A model generated the notes under the pieces. It did no database searches and had not been told where the DNA came from. It worked only from the letters and a program-made list of their open reading frames with translations. Source: CAIKMD01 sp963740675 (lineage in GTDB: Bacteria > Pseudomonadota > Alphaproteobacteria > ATCC43930 > CGMCC-115725). Taken from it: 64,000 nt of DNA. Position 1 is the stretch's first letter; each line of letters starts with the position of its first letter. Made by a program: the position numbers and the translations under genes. Shown here one piece after another: positions 27,027 to 35,658 of the stretch. The DNA lies in assembly GCA_963740675.1 (NCBI GenBank), contig CAVUFS010000007.1, positions 248,001 through 312,000 on the forward strand. The letters are read 5' to 3'.

Positions 27027-28100
27027 CTACCAGATCATGGTCCCATAAATCAGGGCATGCACGCCATAATAGAGAGAAATCGTCGCCGCCAATGCCGCCG
27101 GATAGTAGGCCATGGTGGAGATTGGCGGCTTGCGGACCGCCGGCTCGCGGTCGGCCAGAATGCCGATCAGCATGACGATGATCATCGAATGGCCGATCGC
27201 GTCGATCTTACCGAAGGGCACGACCGCCGTCGTGAACATGGCGATCAGCACCAGGGCTGAAAGCCGCCGTACCAGCGGGCTCCAGAGCAGGCCGAGCGCC
27301 AGGCTGAACTCAACCACCCCGGCCGCGCTCATGTAATAATCGATATAGAAGCCCATCGCGAGGCTGGGATTGCTTTTCAGCAGCGGAAAGGTCCACTCGG
27401 GATAGGCCCATTTCTCGACCGAGGCCCACATCAGCGTCAGCCCAGCGGCCCAGCGCGAGATATCGAGGGCGCGCACGCCAAAAGGCTCGATTTTCAGCCC
27501 CGAGCAGGCGAGATAGGCCGCCAAACCGAGGAAAATCGGGTAATCGAGCATGTGAAAGAGGCCGTAATTGGCGAGGCCAATCGCATAGAGTGCGACAATG
27601 CCAAGCGCCGACAGCACCATGGTGGGACGCCAGAACATCCCGGCTGCGATTGCAAGCTGCAGCAAGGGGATGGAGGGCAATTCCGTCTTCAATTCCGGCG
27701 TCAGAATGATCCCGCCGAGCGTCCACAAAGCGATGAAAAACGCCGCGGTACCAGCGCGGTAAAGATCGTCGACGCGCGGCCGCAGCCACCCGGTGAGACG
27801 ATCGAGCGCGGCGAGGATCGCGCTGCCCAGGCGACTGCGCTCGAGATAGGCCGTCAACACGAAAGCGAGCAGTGCCGCGGAAGCCGGCTGCCAGAAAATC
27901 ATCTCAAAGACATCGGGCAGGATTCGCGGCTGGCCCGGCACATCGTAGGGCGCAAACCACTTCACATGCGCCGCGGCGACGAGCGGCCAACCGGCGATCA
28001 GTAAAGCGGGAACAAGTAGAGCGAGGCGAGCCGAAATCCGGCTAAGCGATAGAAAACGAAACATCGCGAACCGCACCAGTCGATAAAGCGGGTGCACCAT
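27027..28100 (-). CDS. DoxX-like integral membrane protein
   Basis: About 357 residues with roughly eight to nine hydrophobic helices. The C-terminal half (WAAGLTLMWASVEKWAYPEW, YYMSAAGVVEFSLALGLLWS) resembles DoxX/DoxD-like quinone-related membrane proteins. The ATG at 28100 (MVHPLYRLVRF) is chosen over the one at 28166, whose first 22 codons lie in AT-rich, promoter-like sequence; ribosome sites are weak at both. The function is unknown. An AT-rich divergent promoter region separates it from the small gene at 28268. Confidence 0.68.
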   Translation of the reverse strand: MVHPLYRLVRFAMFRFLSLSRISARLALLVPALLIAGWPLVAAAHVKWFAPYDVPGQPRILPDVFEMIFWQPASAALLAFVLTAYLERSRLGSAILAALDRLTGWLRPRVDDLYRAGTAAFFIALWTLGGIILTPELKTELPSIPLLQLAIAAGMFWRPTMVLSALGIVALYAIGLANYGLFHMLDYPIFLGLAAYLACSGLKIEPFGVRALDISRWAAGLTLMWASVEKWAYPEWTFPLLKSNPSLAMGFYIDYYMSAAGVVEFSLALGLLWSPLVRRLSALVLIAMFTTAVVPFGKIDAIGHSMIIVMLIGILADREPAVRKPPISTMAYYPAALAATISLYYGVHALIYGTMIW

Positions 28101-28267
28101 ATCATTGCGTTCAATTTTCAACAAATAAATTAGATGGTTTATGTAAATCGCTATTAACCAATACATCGCCGTTAACTATTTCCCCGCCGACGCCAAGACA
28201 TTCTTTACGAGGACGGGTGCATAACCAGGGTCGCAAAACGAGCAGATAGCCCGTTCGGAGGCCGAAC

Positions 28268-28435
28268 ATGTTGGTGGGATTGGTAGCGGTTGGCAGCATG
28301 AGCGTCCTTGGCGGCGCGCTCACGGCCGCTCTGTCGGATCACTGGCCGCAACGCCAGGTCATCGTCGAGGAATGCGGCGGCGGCTTGTTCCTGCTCGGCG
28401 TCACCCTGATCGCCTGCTGCTTCCCGCAAATGTAA
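28268..28435 (+). CDS. Hypothetical 55-residue membrane protein
   Basis: A short frame MLVGLVAVGSMSVLGGALTA with two hydrophobic segments (about 2-21 and 38-51) around a polar centre (DHWPQRQVIVEECGGG), ending ACCFPQM. GGAGG stands 7 nt before the ATG. No family is recognised; the Cys pair in the second helix is notable. It is divergent from the DoxX-like gene. Confidence 0.58.
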   Translation: MLVGLVAVGSMSVLGGALTAALSDHWPQRQVIVEECGGGLFLLGVTLIACCFPQM

Positions 28436-28454
28436 TTCGGGCGATCGCGCCCCA

Positions 28455-28502
28455 GCGCGATTAAATCACGGCGCGATCAAGTTACGGCGCGATCAAGCTT
28501 GC
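28455..28502. repeat. 16-bp tandem repeat, three units
   Basis: Units of 16 bp beginning GCGCGAT run from 28455, 28471 and 28487. The last two differ only in their final few bases. The array covers the 3' end and stop codon of the binding-protein gene on the minus strand, so the gene's last codons are repeated beyond its stop. Confidence 0.75.
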
Positions 28503-29423
28503 CGGATCGGGATTGCCTTTGATCAGGCCCTGCTCGCGCGCAGCCGCAATCCAGAATGTCAGACCATCGGGCTTCGCGACCGGCTCGAGATCGTCGGGAA
28601 TGGCGATGCTCGCCGCGGCTTGCGGCGGCAGCTTTGTCCATTTCGTGATGCTGTCGCGCACCGACGGCAAATGCGAGGCATCGTTGATATAGGCGATGGC
28701 TTCGACGAGCGAGGCACGGAAACCGGCGACCGCTTCTTTGTTCTTCGTCGCCCAGGCGCGCGTCGCAGCATAGAGCACGATCATTGTTCCGTTCGGCGCG
28801 CTGCTCCACGGATTGCCGATATCGGTGCCGAGCTTGCTGTCGAGAATACGCGCGTAAAATGGATTGACGGCCAAGGTCGCATCGACCAAGCCCGATTTGA
28901 GCGCGTCGCCCATTTGCGGGAATTGCAGCTCGACCCAATTGACCTTTTTGTAGTCACCGCCGTTCGCCTTGACCCAGTAGCGCGTCACGACATCGAAGCT
29001 ACCGCCGAAGCCCGGCACACCGACCTTGTGGCCGACGAGATCTTTCGGACCTTTGAGATTGCTGCCGTCGCGTGCGATGACGCCGGCCGCGCCCGCGGGA
29101 AACGGCAACACGGTCGCACCGGCGACAGCGACGAGATCGAGTCCCTGCTCATTCGCTTGCAGCAGCACCGGCGGTGTCGGCGTGCCGATCTGGGCTTGAT
29201 CGGCAGCCATAGCAGCGGAGATCACCGAGCCGTTCTGCGCGATCGACATATCGACGTCGAGGCCGTGCCGCTCGAAGATCCCTTGATCCTTCGCGACATA
29301 GCTCGGCACGAAATCGCCGCCGGGGATGTAGAGTAGATTGATCCTGGTTGCCGCGAATGTTTGCGGACCGGTCGATCCCATCGCGAGCAACGCGATCGCC
29401 GCAAGCTTCAGAATGCGCCGCAT
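28482..29423 (-). CDS. ABC transporter substrate-binding protein (NMT1-like)
   Basis: A 313-residue secreted protein: signal peptide RRILKLAAIALLAMGSTG, cleavage near FAA-TRI. Family features are LLYIPGGDFVPSYVAKDQGI, SAAMAADQAQIGTPTPPVLL and VGHKVGVPGFGGSFDVV. The ATG at 29423 has an AGGGGAAAG site. It lies 80 bp downstream of the luciferase-like monooxygenase gene on the same strand, a likely operon. No membrane transporter component is adjacent. Confidence 0.88.
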   Translation of the reverse strand: MRRILKLAAIALLAMGSTGPQTFAATRINLLYIPGGDFVPSYVAKDQGIFERHGLDVDMSIAQNGSVISAAMAADQAQIGTPTPPVLLQANEQGLDLVAVAGATVLPFPAGAAGVIARDGSNLKGPKDLVGHKVGVPGFGGSFDVVTRYWVKANGGDYKKVNWVELQFPQMGDALKSGLVDATLAVNPFYARILDSKLGTDIGNPWSSAPNGTMIVLYAATRAWATKNKEAVAGFRASLVEAIAYINDASHLPSVRDSITKWTKLPPQAAASIAIPDDLEPVAKPDGLTFWIAAAREQGLIKGNPDPASLIAP

Positions 29424-29503
29424 GTCTTTCCCCTTGAGCGTTCTCGACGAGCTGCAGAATCCCTTATTCCATTGCTGGAATTTCGGCAATGCACGCCGCG
29501 GGG

Positions 29504-30559
29504 CTAGCGCGCAAAAGCCGGCGCGACTTGGGTCATGAAACGACCCATTTCGTCCCGCACCTGCTGCGGCGGCTTCAGGCCGAGATTGAAATAGAGGATC
29601 ACCTCGTCGAAGCCCGCTGCTTCGACCTTGGTTTTCAGCGTATCGATGATCTTCGCCGCGTTGCCGATCAACACCGCATTCTCGTTGAAATCCTCGGCCT
29701 TCATCGTGCGATAGCGATCGACGATCTTGACGAAGTAGCGATAGTCCTCGGGCGCGGTCTCGGGATCGCCCGGGAACGCCGGCGAGGTGCATTCCTGGTG
29801 ATAGCGCAACTGCCGCTCGCGTGCGGCGCGCTCTTCCGCGGGCGTGTCGGCGAAGTGAATGAAGTAAGAAGTGACGAGCCGGCCCGACTTCTTGCCCTGA
29901 GCAGCACAAACGTCACGATAAAGCTTCGCCACCTGCGCGAGACCGCCATGTACCGATGTGGCGGCGCCGGCAGCAACGACGAGGTTGGCACCGAGCTTCG
30001 CCGCGAGCTCGATCGACGGCCGCGAGAAGGATGCGACATAGATCGGCATCGGCCGCTGCACCGGCTTCGGCGTGATCCACACATCGTCGAAGGAATAGCG
30101 CTTGCCGTGATGCGATATCGGCCGGTCGCTTTCCCATAGACGTTGTACGATCTCGAGACCTTCGGTGAAGGTCGCGGTGTTGTCCTCGAAATCGGCGCCG
30201 AATGGTCCGTATTCGCGTCGGTCGTAACCGCGGCCGCTCGCGAAATCGACGCGGCCGCCGCTCAAGAGATCGAGCGTCGCCCATTGCTCGGCGACGCGGA
30301 TCGGATGATGCAGCGGCAGCACATTCACCGCCGGCGCAAGGCGAATGCGCTGCGTCTTCGCCGCCACATAGGTCAGCACTAACTCGGGCGCCGAGTTCAC
30401 GCCGAGCGAGCTGAAATGATGCTCGCCGACCCAGGCGGAATGAAAGCCGAGCTCTTCGGCATAGATCGCTTCGGAAACGATCTGCTGCACAAACTCATTT
30501 GGTGTGCGCCGGTTATCGCGATAGTTGTTGTCGCTGAGGGTGAAATAGCCGAACTTCAT
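29504..30559 (-). CDS. LLM-class flavin-dependent oxidoreductase
   Basis: A 351-residue luciferase-family monooxygenase starting MKFGYFTLSDNNYRD. It has the GEHHFSSLGVNSAPE, LPLHHPIRVAEQWATLDLLS and GRVDFASGRGYDRREY motifs. The longer upstream frame is rejected because the family start is at 30559. It needs reduced flavin from a partner. It forms an operon with the binding protein at 28482 and is divergent, by 76 bp, from the quinone oxidoreductase. Confidence 0.9.
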   Translation of the reverse strand: MKFGYFTLSDNNYRDNRRTPNEFVQQIVSEAIYAEELGFHSAWVGEHHFSSLGVNSAPELVLTYVAAKTQRIRLAPAVNVLPLHHPIRVAEQWATLDLLSGGRVDFASGRGYDRREYGPFGADFEDNTATFTEGLEIVQRLWESDRPISHHGKRYSFDDVWITPKPVQRPMPIYVASFSRPSIELAAKLGANLVVAAGAATSVHGGLAQVAKLYRDVCAAQGKKSGRLVTSYFIHFADTPAEERAARERQLRYHQECTSPAFPGDPETAPEDYRYFVKIVDRYRTMKAEDFNENAVLIGNAAKIIDTLKTKVEAAGFDEVILYFNLGLKPPQQVRDEMGRFMTQVAPAFAR

Positions 30560-30635
30560 GCCACCTAACCTTTGAAATCCCGGCGGCACCCTAGCATGCG
30601 TCGCGCGGCCGGGTTTGCTATTTTGCGGCCCACAC

Positions 30636-31616
30636 ATGGAAGCAATCCAGATCACAAAGACCGGAGGACCCGAGGCGCTGGAGCTGGTCGATCTGCCGCG
30701 GCCCGAGCCGGGACCGGGCGAGGTCGTGATCCGCGCGCATGCGATCGGCGTGGGCAAGCCCGATGTTCTTTTCCGCACCGGGATCTACCGCTGGATGCCG
30801 CCGCTACCCGCGACCCCGGGCGCCGAGATGACCGGCCATGTCGAGGCGCTCGGCGCCGGCGCCAGCGATTTGCAGATCGGCGAGCCAGTACTGGTCTATC
30901 ACCTCGGCGGCGGTTGCTATGCACAATATGCGAAAGTGCCGGCGAGCGCCGTGACTCGCCTGCCGCCGGGTATCGATCTCGACGACGCGGTCAGCATCCC
31001 GAATTACCAGGTCGCTTGCGCGCTCCTGACGGAAGCCGCGCGCGGCCTCACGGCGAAGACGGTCTATGTGAATGGCGCGGCCGGTGGTATCGGCTCGGCG
31101 GTCATCCAGCTTTGCCGCTTGCAAAACATCGCCGTCATTGCCGGCGCCAGTACGGCCGCGAAATGCGCTTTCGCCCAGAGCCAAGGGGCAACACATACGA
31201 TCGATTACAGCCGCGAGAGCGTGGCGGAGCGCTTGCTCGACCTTACACGCGGGCATGGCGTCGATCTCATCCTCGATCACATCGTCGGCAAGGATTTCAC
31301 CGACAATCTCAAGGCGCTCGCGCCATTCGGCCTGATCGTCTCGTTCAACGCGCTGGGCGGGTTTCCCGAGAAAGACCTTTTCCGCGAGATGCGGGCGCAT
31401 CTGCCGAAGAGCCCGGGCGTGCGCTGCTTCACCATGCACAGTTTCGACCACGACCCCGAAGGCCGGCAACGCGTGGCGGCGCGCACGATTGAGGTCTTTG
31501 CCGCCGGCCGCGTACACCCGCCGGTCGACCGGCGTCTGCCGCTCGCCGAGGCGCGGCAGGCCCATGAGCTGCTCGACGCGCGCACCGTGCTCGGCAAGCT
31601 GATCCTCAAGCCGTAA
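30636..31616 (+). CDS. NADPH:quinone oxidoreductase-like (zinc-free MDR family)
   Basis: A 326-residue medium-chain reductase. The N-terminal GroES-like half starts MEAIQITKTGGPEALELVDL; the Rossmann half carries the nucleotide loop VNGAAGGIGSAVIQLC near residue 150. The structural-zinc Cys cluster is absent, as expected for quinone oxidoreductases. It reduces quinones or enals with NADPH in the cytoplasm. The ATG at 30636 aligns with the family; the earlier ATG at 30615 is less likely. Confidence 0.9.
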   Translation: MEAIQITKTGGPEALELVDLPRPEPGPGEVVIRAHAIGVGKPDVLFRTGIYRWMPPLPATPGAEMTGHVEALGAGASDLQIGEPVLVYHLGGGCYAQYAKVPASAVTRLPPGIDLDDAVSIPNYQVACALLTEAARGLTAKTVYVNGAAGGIGSAVIQLCRLQNIAVIAGASTAAKCAFAQSQGATHTIDYSRESVAERLLDLTRGHGVDLILDHIVGKDFTDNLKALAPFGLIVSFNALGGFPEKDLFREMRAHLPKSPGVRCFTMHSFDHDPEGRQRVAARTIEVFAAGRVHPPVDRRLPLAEARQAHELLDARTVLGKLILKP

Positions 31617-31680
31617 CGCCGGTTTGCGGCGCCGTTCACTGCGCCATAAAATGCACGAACAAGCAGCGAAGGGTTAGTCG

Positions 31681-32250
31681 ATGTCGCTCGGACTCTGGAT
31701 CCTTCTCGGTGTCATCGTTCTGTTGGTGATCGTTGTCATCGGCATCTACAACGAACTCGTCGCCGGGCGGCAGGAAGTGCGCAACGGCTGGTCGCAGATC
31801 GACATCCAGTTGAAGCGCCGCCACGACCTCATCCCCAACCTCGTCAACGCGGTGAAGGATTCGATGCAGGTCGAGAAATCGCAGCTCACCGCGGTGATCG
31901 AGGCGCGTAATCAAGCCGTCAGCGCGCCCACCCCGGCCGATGCGATGAAGGCCGAGAACGTCCTCACCGGCACGCTGCGCCAGCTTTTCGCGCTGGTCGA
32001 ATCCTACCCGCAGCTACGCTCGCAGCAGAATGTTTCGAGCTTGATGGAAGAGCTGTCCTCGACCGAGAACCGCATCAGCTTCGCGCGCCAGCACTACAAC
32101 GACACGGTCCAGGCGCAGAACATCCGCATCGCGTCCTTCCCCGGCGTGCTGCTTGCCTCGAGCTTCGGCTTCACCAGCGAGATAATGTATCAGGTGCCCG
32201 AAGCCGAGCGCGCCGCAACCGAAGCCGTGCCGGAAGTGCGCCTCACCTGA
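31681..32250 (+). CDS. lemA: LemA family protein
   Basis: A 189-residue membrane-anchored helical protein: one N-terminal transmembrane helix (residues 4-22), then the signature NELVAGRQEVRNGWSQIDIQ and KRRHDLIPNLVNAVKD. LemA proteins are often paired with an M48 protease or TPM-domain proteins; their role is unclear. It is 21 bp upstream of the M48 protease gene, so the two form an operon. Confidence 0.93.
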   Translation: MSLGLWILLGVIVLLVIVVIGIYNELVAGRQEVRNGWSQIDIQLKRRHDLIPNLVNAVKDSMQVEKSQLTAVIEARNQAVSAPTPADAMKAENVLTGTLRQLFALVESYPQLRSQQNVSSLMEELSSTENRISFARQHYNDTVQAQNIRIASFPGVLLASSFGFTSEIMYQVPEAERAATEAVPEVRLT

Positions 32251-32271
32251 TCGCACGCCTATAGCGCCGTC

Positions 32272-33486
32272 ATGTCTGATGCATCGGCCACGCTTTACAA
32301 CACCGACTTCCGCGCGGCGATCGCGCGCAACAAGCGCAACACGGTCATCCTTTTCGTCGTCCTGCTGCTGATCTCGGCGATCGTCGGCTATGTCCTCGGC
32401 TGGGCGATCGCGATCCTCGAGCTGATCTGGAATCTGCCGCCCGAGCAAGTGAGCCGGCTGAGCGCGGGTGCTGTGCTGCTCGATCTGTTCGGTCCACCGC
32501 GGCCGAGCGCGCTGCTCGGCGCGGCGATCGTCGCCGGCGCGGGCCTGATCTGGGGCCTCATCACGCTGAGCTCGGGCGCCGAGATCCTCGCCTCGTTCGC
32601 CGGCGCGCGCGATGCCAATCCGAATGATCCGCTGGAGCGGCAATTCATCAATGTCGTCGCCGAGATGGCGATTGCCGCCGGGGTGGAGGCGCCACGCGCC
32701 ATGGTGATGGAAACGCCGGCGCTCAACGCTTTCGCCAGCGGCTCGTCACCGAAACACGCGATGATCACGGCGACGACCGGCATCCTGCAAGCTTGCACGC
32801 GTGAGGAATTGCAGGCCGTGATCGGCCATGAGATGGGCCATGTTGCCGAATACGACGTGCGCTACACGACCGTGGTCGCGGCGATGGCCGGCGTTGTTGT
32901 GTTGCTGGCGCATTTCCTCGGCAACATCGCGCAATACTCGTTCGGCTGGGGTGGTTACGGCTATGGCGGCTATGGCTATCGCCAGAGCCGCTCGCGCGAG
33001 GAAGGCGGCGCCGGCGGCGCGCGCCTCCTCCTGACGCTGGTCGTCGTCGCCGTGCTGGTCGTTCTGCTCATCGTCGCGCCGCTCGCCTCGAAGCTCGTGC
33101 AGATGGCGATCTCGCGCCAGCGCGAATATCTCGCCGATGCCAGCTCGGCCAAGCTGACGCGCAATCCCGTCGGCCTCATCCACGCGCTGCAGCGGCTCGA
33201 GGCTGGCGACACCAATGTCGCGCCGTCGAATTCGCCGGTCTCGGCGCTTTGCATCGCGGCGCCGAAAGGCGCGTGGTTCAGCGGGCTGTTCTCGACCCAT
33301 CCACCGATCCCCGAGCGCATCGCGCGGCTGCGCAATCTCGGCGACGTCGCCATGACCGACACCGAGCCATTATCGCCGCCCCTGCCGCGCCAACCGCTAC
33401 AAGACACGCCCGCGATCGAGCCACATCGGCACGGTCCATGGGACGCGGATCAGCCGCCCCCGCCGCAAAAAGGGCCGTGGGGCTGA
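32272..33486 (+). CDS. M48-family membrane zinc metalloprotease (HtpX-like)
   Basis: 404 residues. Two N-terminal helices (about 23-50 and 81-100) are followed by the protease domain with zinc motif HEMGH at 186-190, a Gly/Tyr-rich insert (WGGYGYGGYGYRQSRSREEG), a further helix pair and a third zinc ligand region in REYLADASSAKLT. HtpX-type enzymes degrade misfolded membrane proteins. The Pro-rich C-terminal tail is unlike E. coli HtpX. It is coupled with lemA. Confidence 0.92.
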   Translation: MSDASATLYNTDFRAAIARNKRNTVILFVVLLLISAIVGYVLGWAIAILELIWNLPPEQVSRLSAGAVLLDLFGPPRPSALLGAAIVAGAGLIWGLITLSSGAEILASFAGARDANPNDPLERQFINVVAEMAIAAGVEAPRAMVMETPALNAFASGSSPKHAMITATTGILQACTREELQAVIGHEMGHVAEYDVRYTTVVAAMAGVVVLLAHFLGNIAQYSFGWGGYGYGGYGYRQSRSREEGGAGGARLLLTLVVVAVLVVLLIVAPLASKLVQMAISRQREYLADASSAKLTRNPVGLIHALQRLEAGDTNVAPSNSPVSALCIAAPKGAWFSGLFSTHPPIPERIARLRNLGDVAMTDTEPLSPPLPRQPLQDTPAIEPHRHGPWDADQPPPPQKGPWG

Positions 33487-33570
33487 GCGCGGCACTGGAC
33501 GTTCGCCTTCTCGTGCCGAATCATAGAGTCCCAATCGTAACGCCAGTGTCGTAATGGAGAATTTGCCGCC

Positions 33571-34050
33571 ATGAGAACCGCGGTCATTGTCGGAAATCCG
33601 AAAGCGAAATCGCGCACGCTCGATGCGGGCGTGCTGGTGGCAAAGAAGCTGACCGGCGCGGAGCCCGATCTGACGCTCGACCTGATCGAGATGGGGCCGG
33701 CGCTGCTCGAATTCGGCAATGCCAAGGTCAATGAGGCGATCGAGGCGGTGCGGCGCTGCAACGTCATCATCTGCGCCAGCCCGACGTTCAAAGCGACCTA
33801 TACCGGCTTACTGAAACTGTTCCTCGATCAGATCCCGAGCGACGGGCTTGCCGGCATCACCGCTTTTCCGGTGATGCTCGGCGCCGGCCCCGCTCATCTG
33901 CTCGCGCCCGAATTACTGCTCAAGCCGGTGTTGGTCGAGCTTGGTGCGATCTGCCCGGCGGTCGGGCTTTATCTCATCGATAAGAGCTTTGCCGAGGACC
34001 CGCAACTCGATGCCTGGATCGCGCGCGCGAAACCGCTGCTGCCGAAATAA
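33571..34050 (+). CDS. NADPH-dependent FMN reductase
   Basis: A 159-residue flavodoxin-fold protein: RTAVIVGNPKAKSRTLDAGV at the N-terminus holds the phosphate-binding loop, and NVIICASPTFKATYTGLLKLFLDQIP is the classic NADPH-dependent FMN reductase segment. Such enzymes supply reduced FMN to luciferase-like monooxygenases, two of which are in this window. It is convergent with gspG, 12 bp apart. Confidence 0.88.
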   Translation: MRTAVIVGNPKAKSRTLDAGVLVAKKLTGAEPDLTLDLIEMGPALLEFGNAKVNEAIEAVRRCNVIICASPTFKATYTGLLKLFLDQIPSDGLAGITAFPVMLGAGPAHLLAPELLLKPVLVELGAICPAVGLYLIDKSFAEDPQLDAWIARAKPLLPK

Positions 34051-34062
34051 TCGCAGCGAGCG

Positions 34063-34530
34063 CTAGCGCTGAGCGGACGGGGAGCCGGTCGCCGGTGGCG
34101 TGCCGTTGCCGTCGGGGCCGAGCGAATAGAGATCGTAATCGCCGCCCTGCTGGCCCGGCTGGCGATAGACGTAAGGATGCCCCCACGGATCGATCAGGCT
34201 GTTCTGCTTGGTCACGTAGGGGCCGTGCCACTGGCCCATTCCGGGCGGCGCCGAGACCAAGGCCTGCAACCCTTCTTGCCCGGTCGGATAGCGGCCGACA
34301 TCGAGCAGGAAGAGATCGAGGCTGGTGCCGATCGACTGGATCTGCACCTTCACGACGTCGTCCTTGGCGCGGCCAAGATATTTCAGCACCTGCGGCACCG
34401 CGATCGCGGCAAGCATGCCGAGGATCGCCAGCACCACCAGGAGCTCGATAAGGGTGAAGCCTTGCTGTCCACGCTTGGATTGCCCGCGACTGGGCTTTTC
34501 ACGAGGGGCGCGATCGTCGGCGGTTGTCAT
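34063..34530 (-). CDS. gspG: Type II secretion major pseudopilin GspG, orphan
   Basis: A 155-residue prepilin-like protein. The leader of 24 residues ends in G24 before F25, with Glu at +5 (GFTLIELLVVLAILGMLAA), the site for prepilin peptidase. The globular part has the GspG signatures RYPTGQEGLQALVSAPP, WHGPYVTK and DPWGHPYVY, with a C-terminal DYDLYSLGPDG calcium-site region. The ATG at 34530 is chosen over a much longer, non-homologous extension. No other type II secretion gene is in the window. Confidence 0.9.
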   Translation of the reverse strand: MTTADDRAPREKPSRGQSKRGQQGFTLIELLVVLAILGMLAAIAVPQVLKYLGRAKDDVVKVQIQSIGTSLDLFLLDVGRYPTGQEGLQALVSAPPGMGQWHGPYVTKQNSLIDPWGHPYVYRQPGQQGGDYDLYSLGPDGNGTPPATGSPSAQR

Positions 34531-34659
34531 TGTTCTGTTTTGCACCTGCCTAGAAAAGCGCAGAATTGTTGCGGTCGCGTGACACCTCTGCGCGGTATCG
34601 GGTCGCCCTCGCCACGCCGGCGCGATAATCTGACACAAAGCCTGTGGGAGGCATGCGCC

Positions 34660-35532
34660 ATGAAGCCGCGCGAGCGTGCTCAATATTCCGCCATCGTCGA
34701 TCGGCCGCCGCTGAAGCTGCCCGACGGCTTGCGCCTCATCCTCTGGCCGGTGGTCAATCTCGAAGTCTGGGAGATCGAGCGGCCGATGGCGCGCCAGGTG
34801 CTGCCGGCGCCGACCGGCGTTTCGGTACAGCCCGACATTCCGAATTGGAGCTGGCACGAATATGGCATGCGCGTCGGCGTATGGCGCTTCTTCGATGCAT
34901 TCGACCGGCACAACATCCGCCCGACCTTATCGATCAATGCCGAGGTGGTCGAGATCTATCCGCGCGTCGCTGCTGCGGCGCGCGAGCGGCGTTGGGAATT
35001 CATGGGCCACGCGCTGGTTCAGATGCCAATTCATCAGGTGAAGGATCAGCGCGCGATGATCAACCGCTCGCTCGAGCTGCTGGGCGATTTCACCGGCACG
35101 CGCCCGAAAGGCTGGCTCGGCCCCGGCCTGACCGAGACGGAAGAGACACCCGATCTATTGGCCGAGGCCGGCGTGCAATATGTCGGCGATTTCGTCCATG
35201 ACGACGAGCCAACGGAACTGCAGACGAAGCACGGGCCGCTCGTCACGCTACCCTATACGGTCGAGCTCAACGACATACCGATGATGATGGTGCAGCATCA
35301 TACCGCGCAGGAATTCCTCTCTCGTGCGCGCGACCAGTTCGATCGGCTTTACGCCGAAGGCGAGCATCGCGCGAAGATTCTCTGCTTCGCGATCCACCCC
35401 TATATCTCGGGCGCGCCGCACCGGATCAAATATCTCGAAGCCTTCATCGATTACGCCCGCGGCCATAAGGGCGTCGGGTTCTGGACCGGTGAAGAAATCC
35501 TCGATTGGTATCGCGGCATGCGCGATAAGTAG
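34660..35532 (+). CDS. Polysaccharide deacetylase family protein (PuuE/allantoinase-like)
   Basis: A 290-residue NodB-fold hydrolase. The N-terminus includes LRLILWPVVNLEVWEI; the catalytic barrel shows GMRVGVWRFFDAFDRHNIRP, GHALVQMPIHQ and GWLGPGLTETEETPDLLAEA, and the C-terminus has CFAIHPYISGAPHR. This pattern matches the allantoinase/chitooligosaccharide deacetylase group acting on small C-N or acetyl substrates. GGGAGGC stands before the ATG at 34660; longer frames run into gspG antisense. Confidence 0.87.
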   Translation: MKPRERAQYSAIVDRPPLKLPDGLRLILWPVVNLEVWEIERPMARQVLPAPTGVSVQPDIPNWSWHEYGMRVGVWRFFDAFDRHNIRPTLSINAEVVEIYPRVAAAARERRWEFMGHALVQMPIHQVKDQRAMINRSLELLGDFTGTRPKGWLGPGLTETEETPDLLAEAGVQYVGDFVHDDEPTELQTKHGPLVTLPYTVELNDIPMMMVQHHTAQEFLSRARDQFDRLYAEGEHRAKILCFAIHPYISGAPHRIKYLEAFIDYARGHKGVGFWTGEEILDWYRGMRDK

Positions 35533-35574
35533 GCAGACGCTGACTTTGTTTTTGTTTCGTATGCCAAAACAACT

Positions 35575-35651
35575 CGTCACCCCCGCGAAAGCGGGGGTCC
35601 AGAGCAACAAACTCGTTATGAACCTGGATTCCCGCTTTCGCGGGAATGACG
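35575..35651. repeat. Two-arm inverted repeat, copy 3
   Basis: The left arm is ACCCCCGC-GAAA-GCGGGGGT; the right arm is ATTCCCGC-TTTC-GCGGGAAT, ending TGACG. It stops 8 bp before the MFS start codon, so it occupies that gene's 5' leader and probably its ribosome site. Confidence 0.92.
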
Positions 35652-35658
35652 ATTGTTG

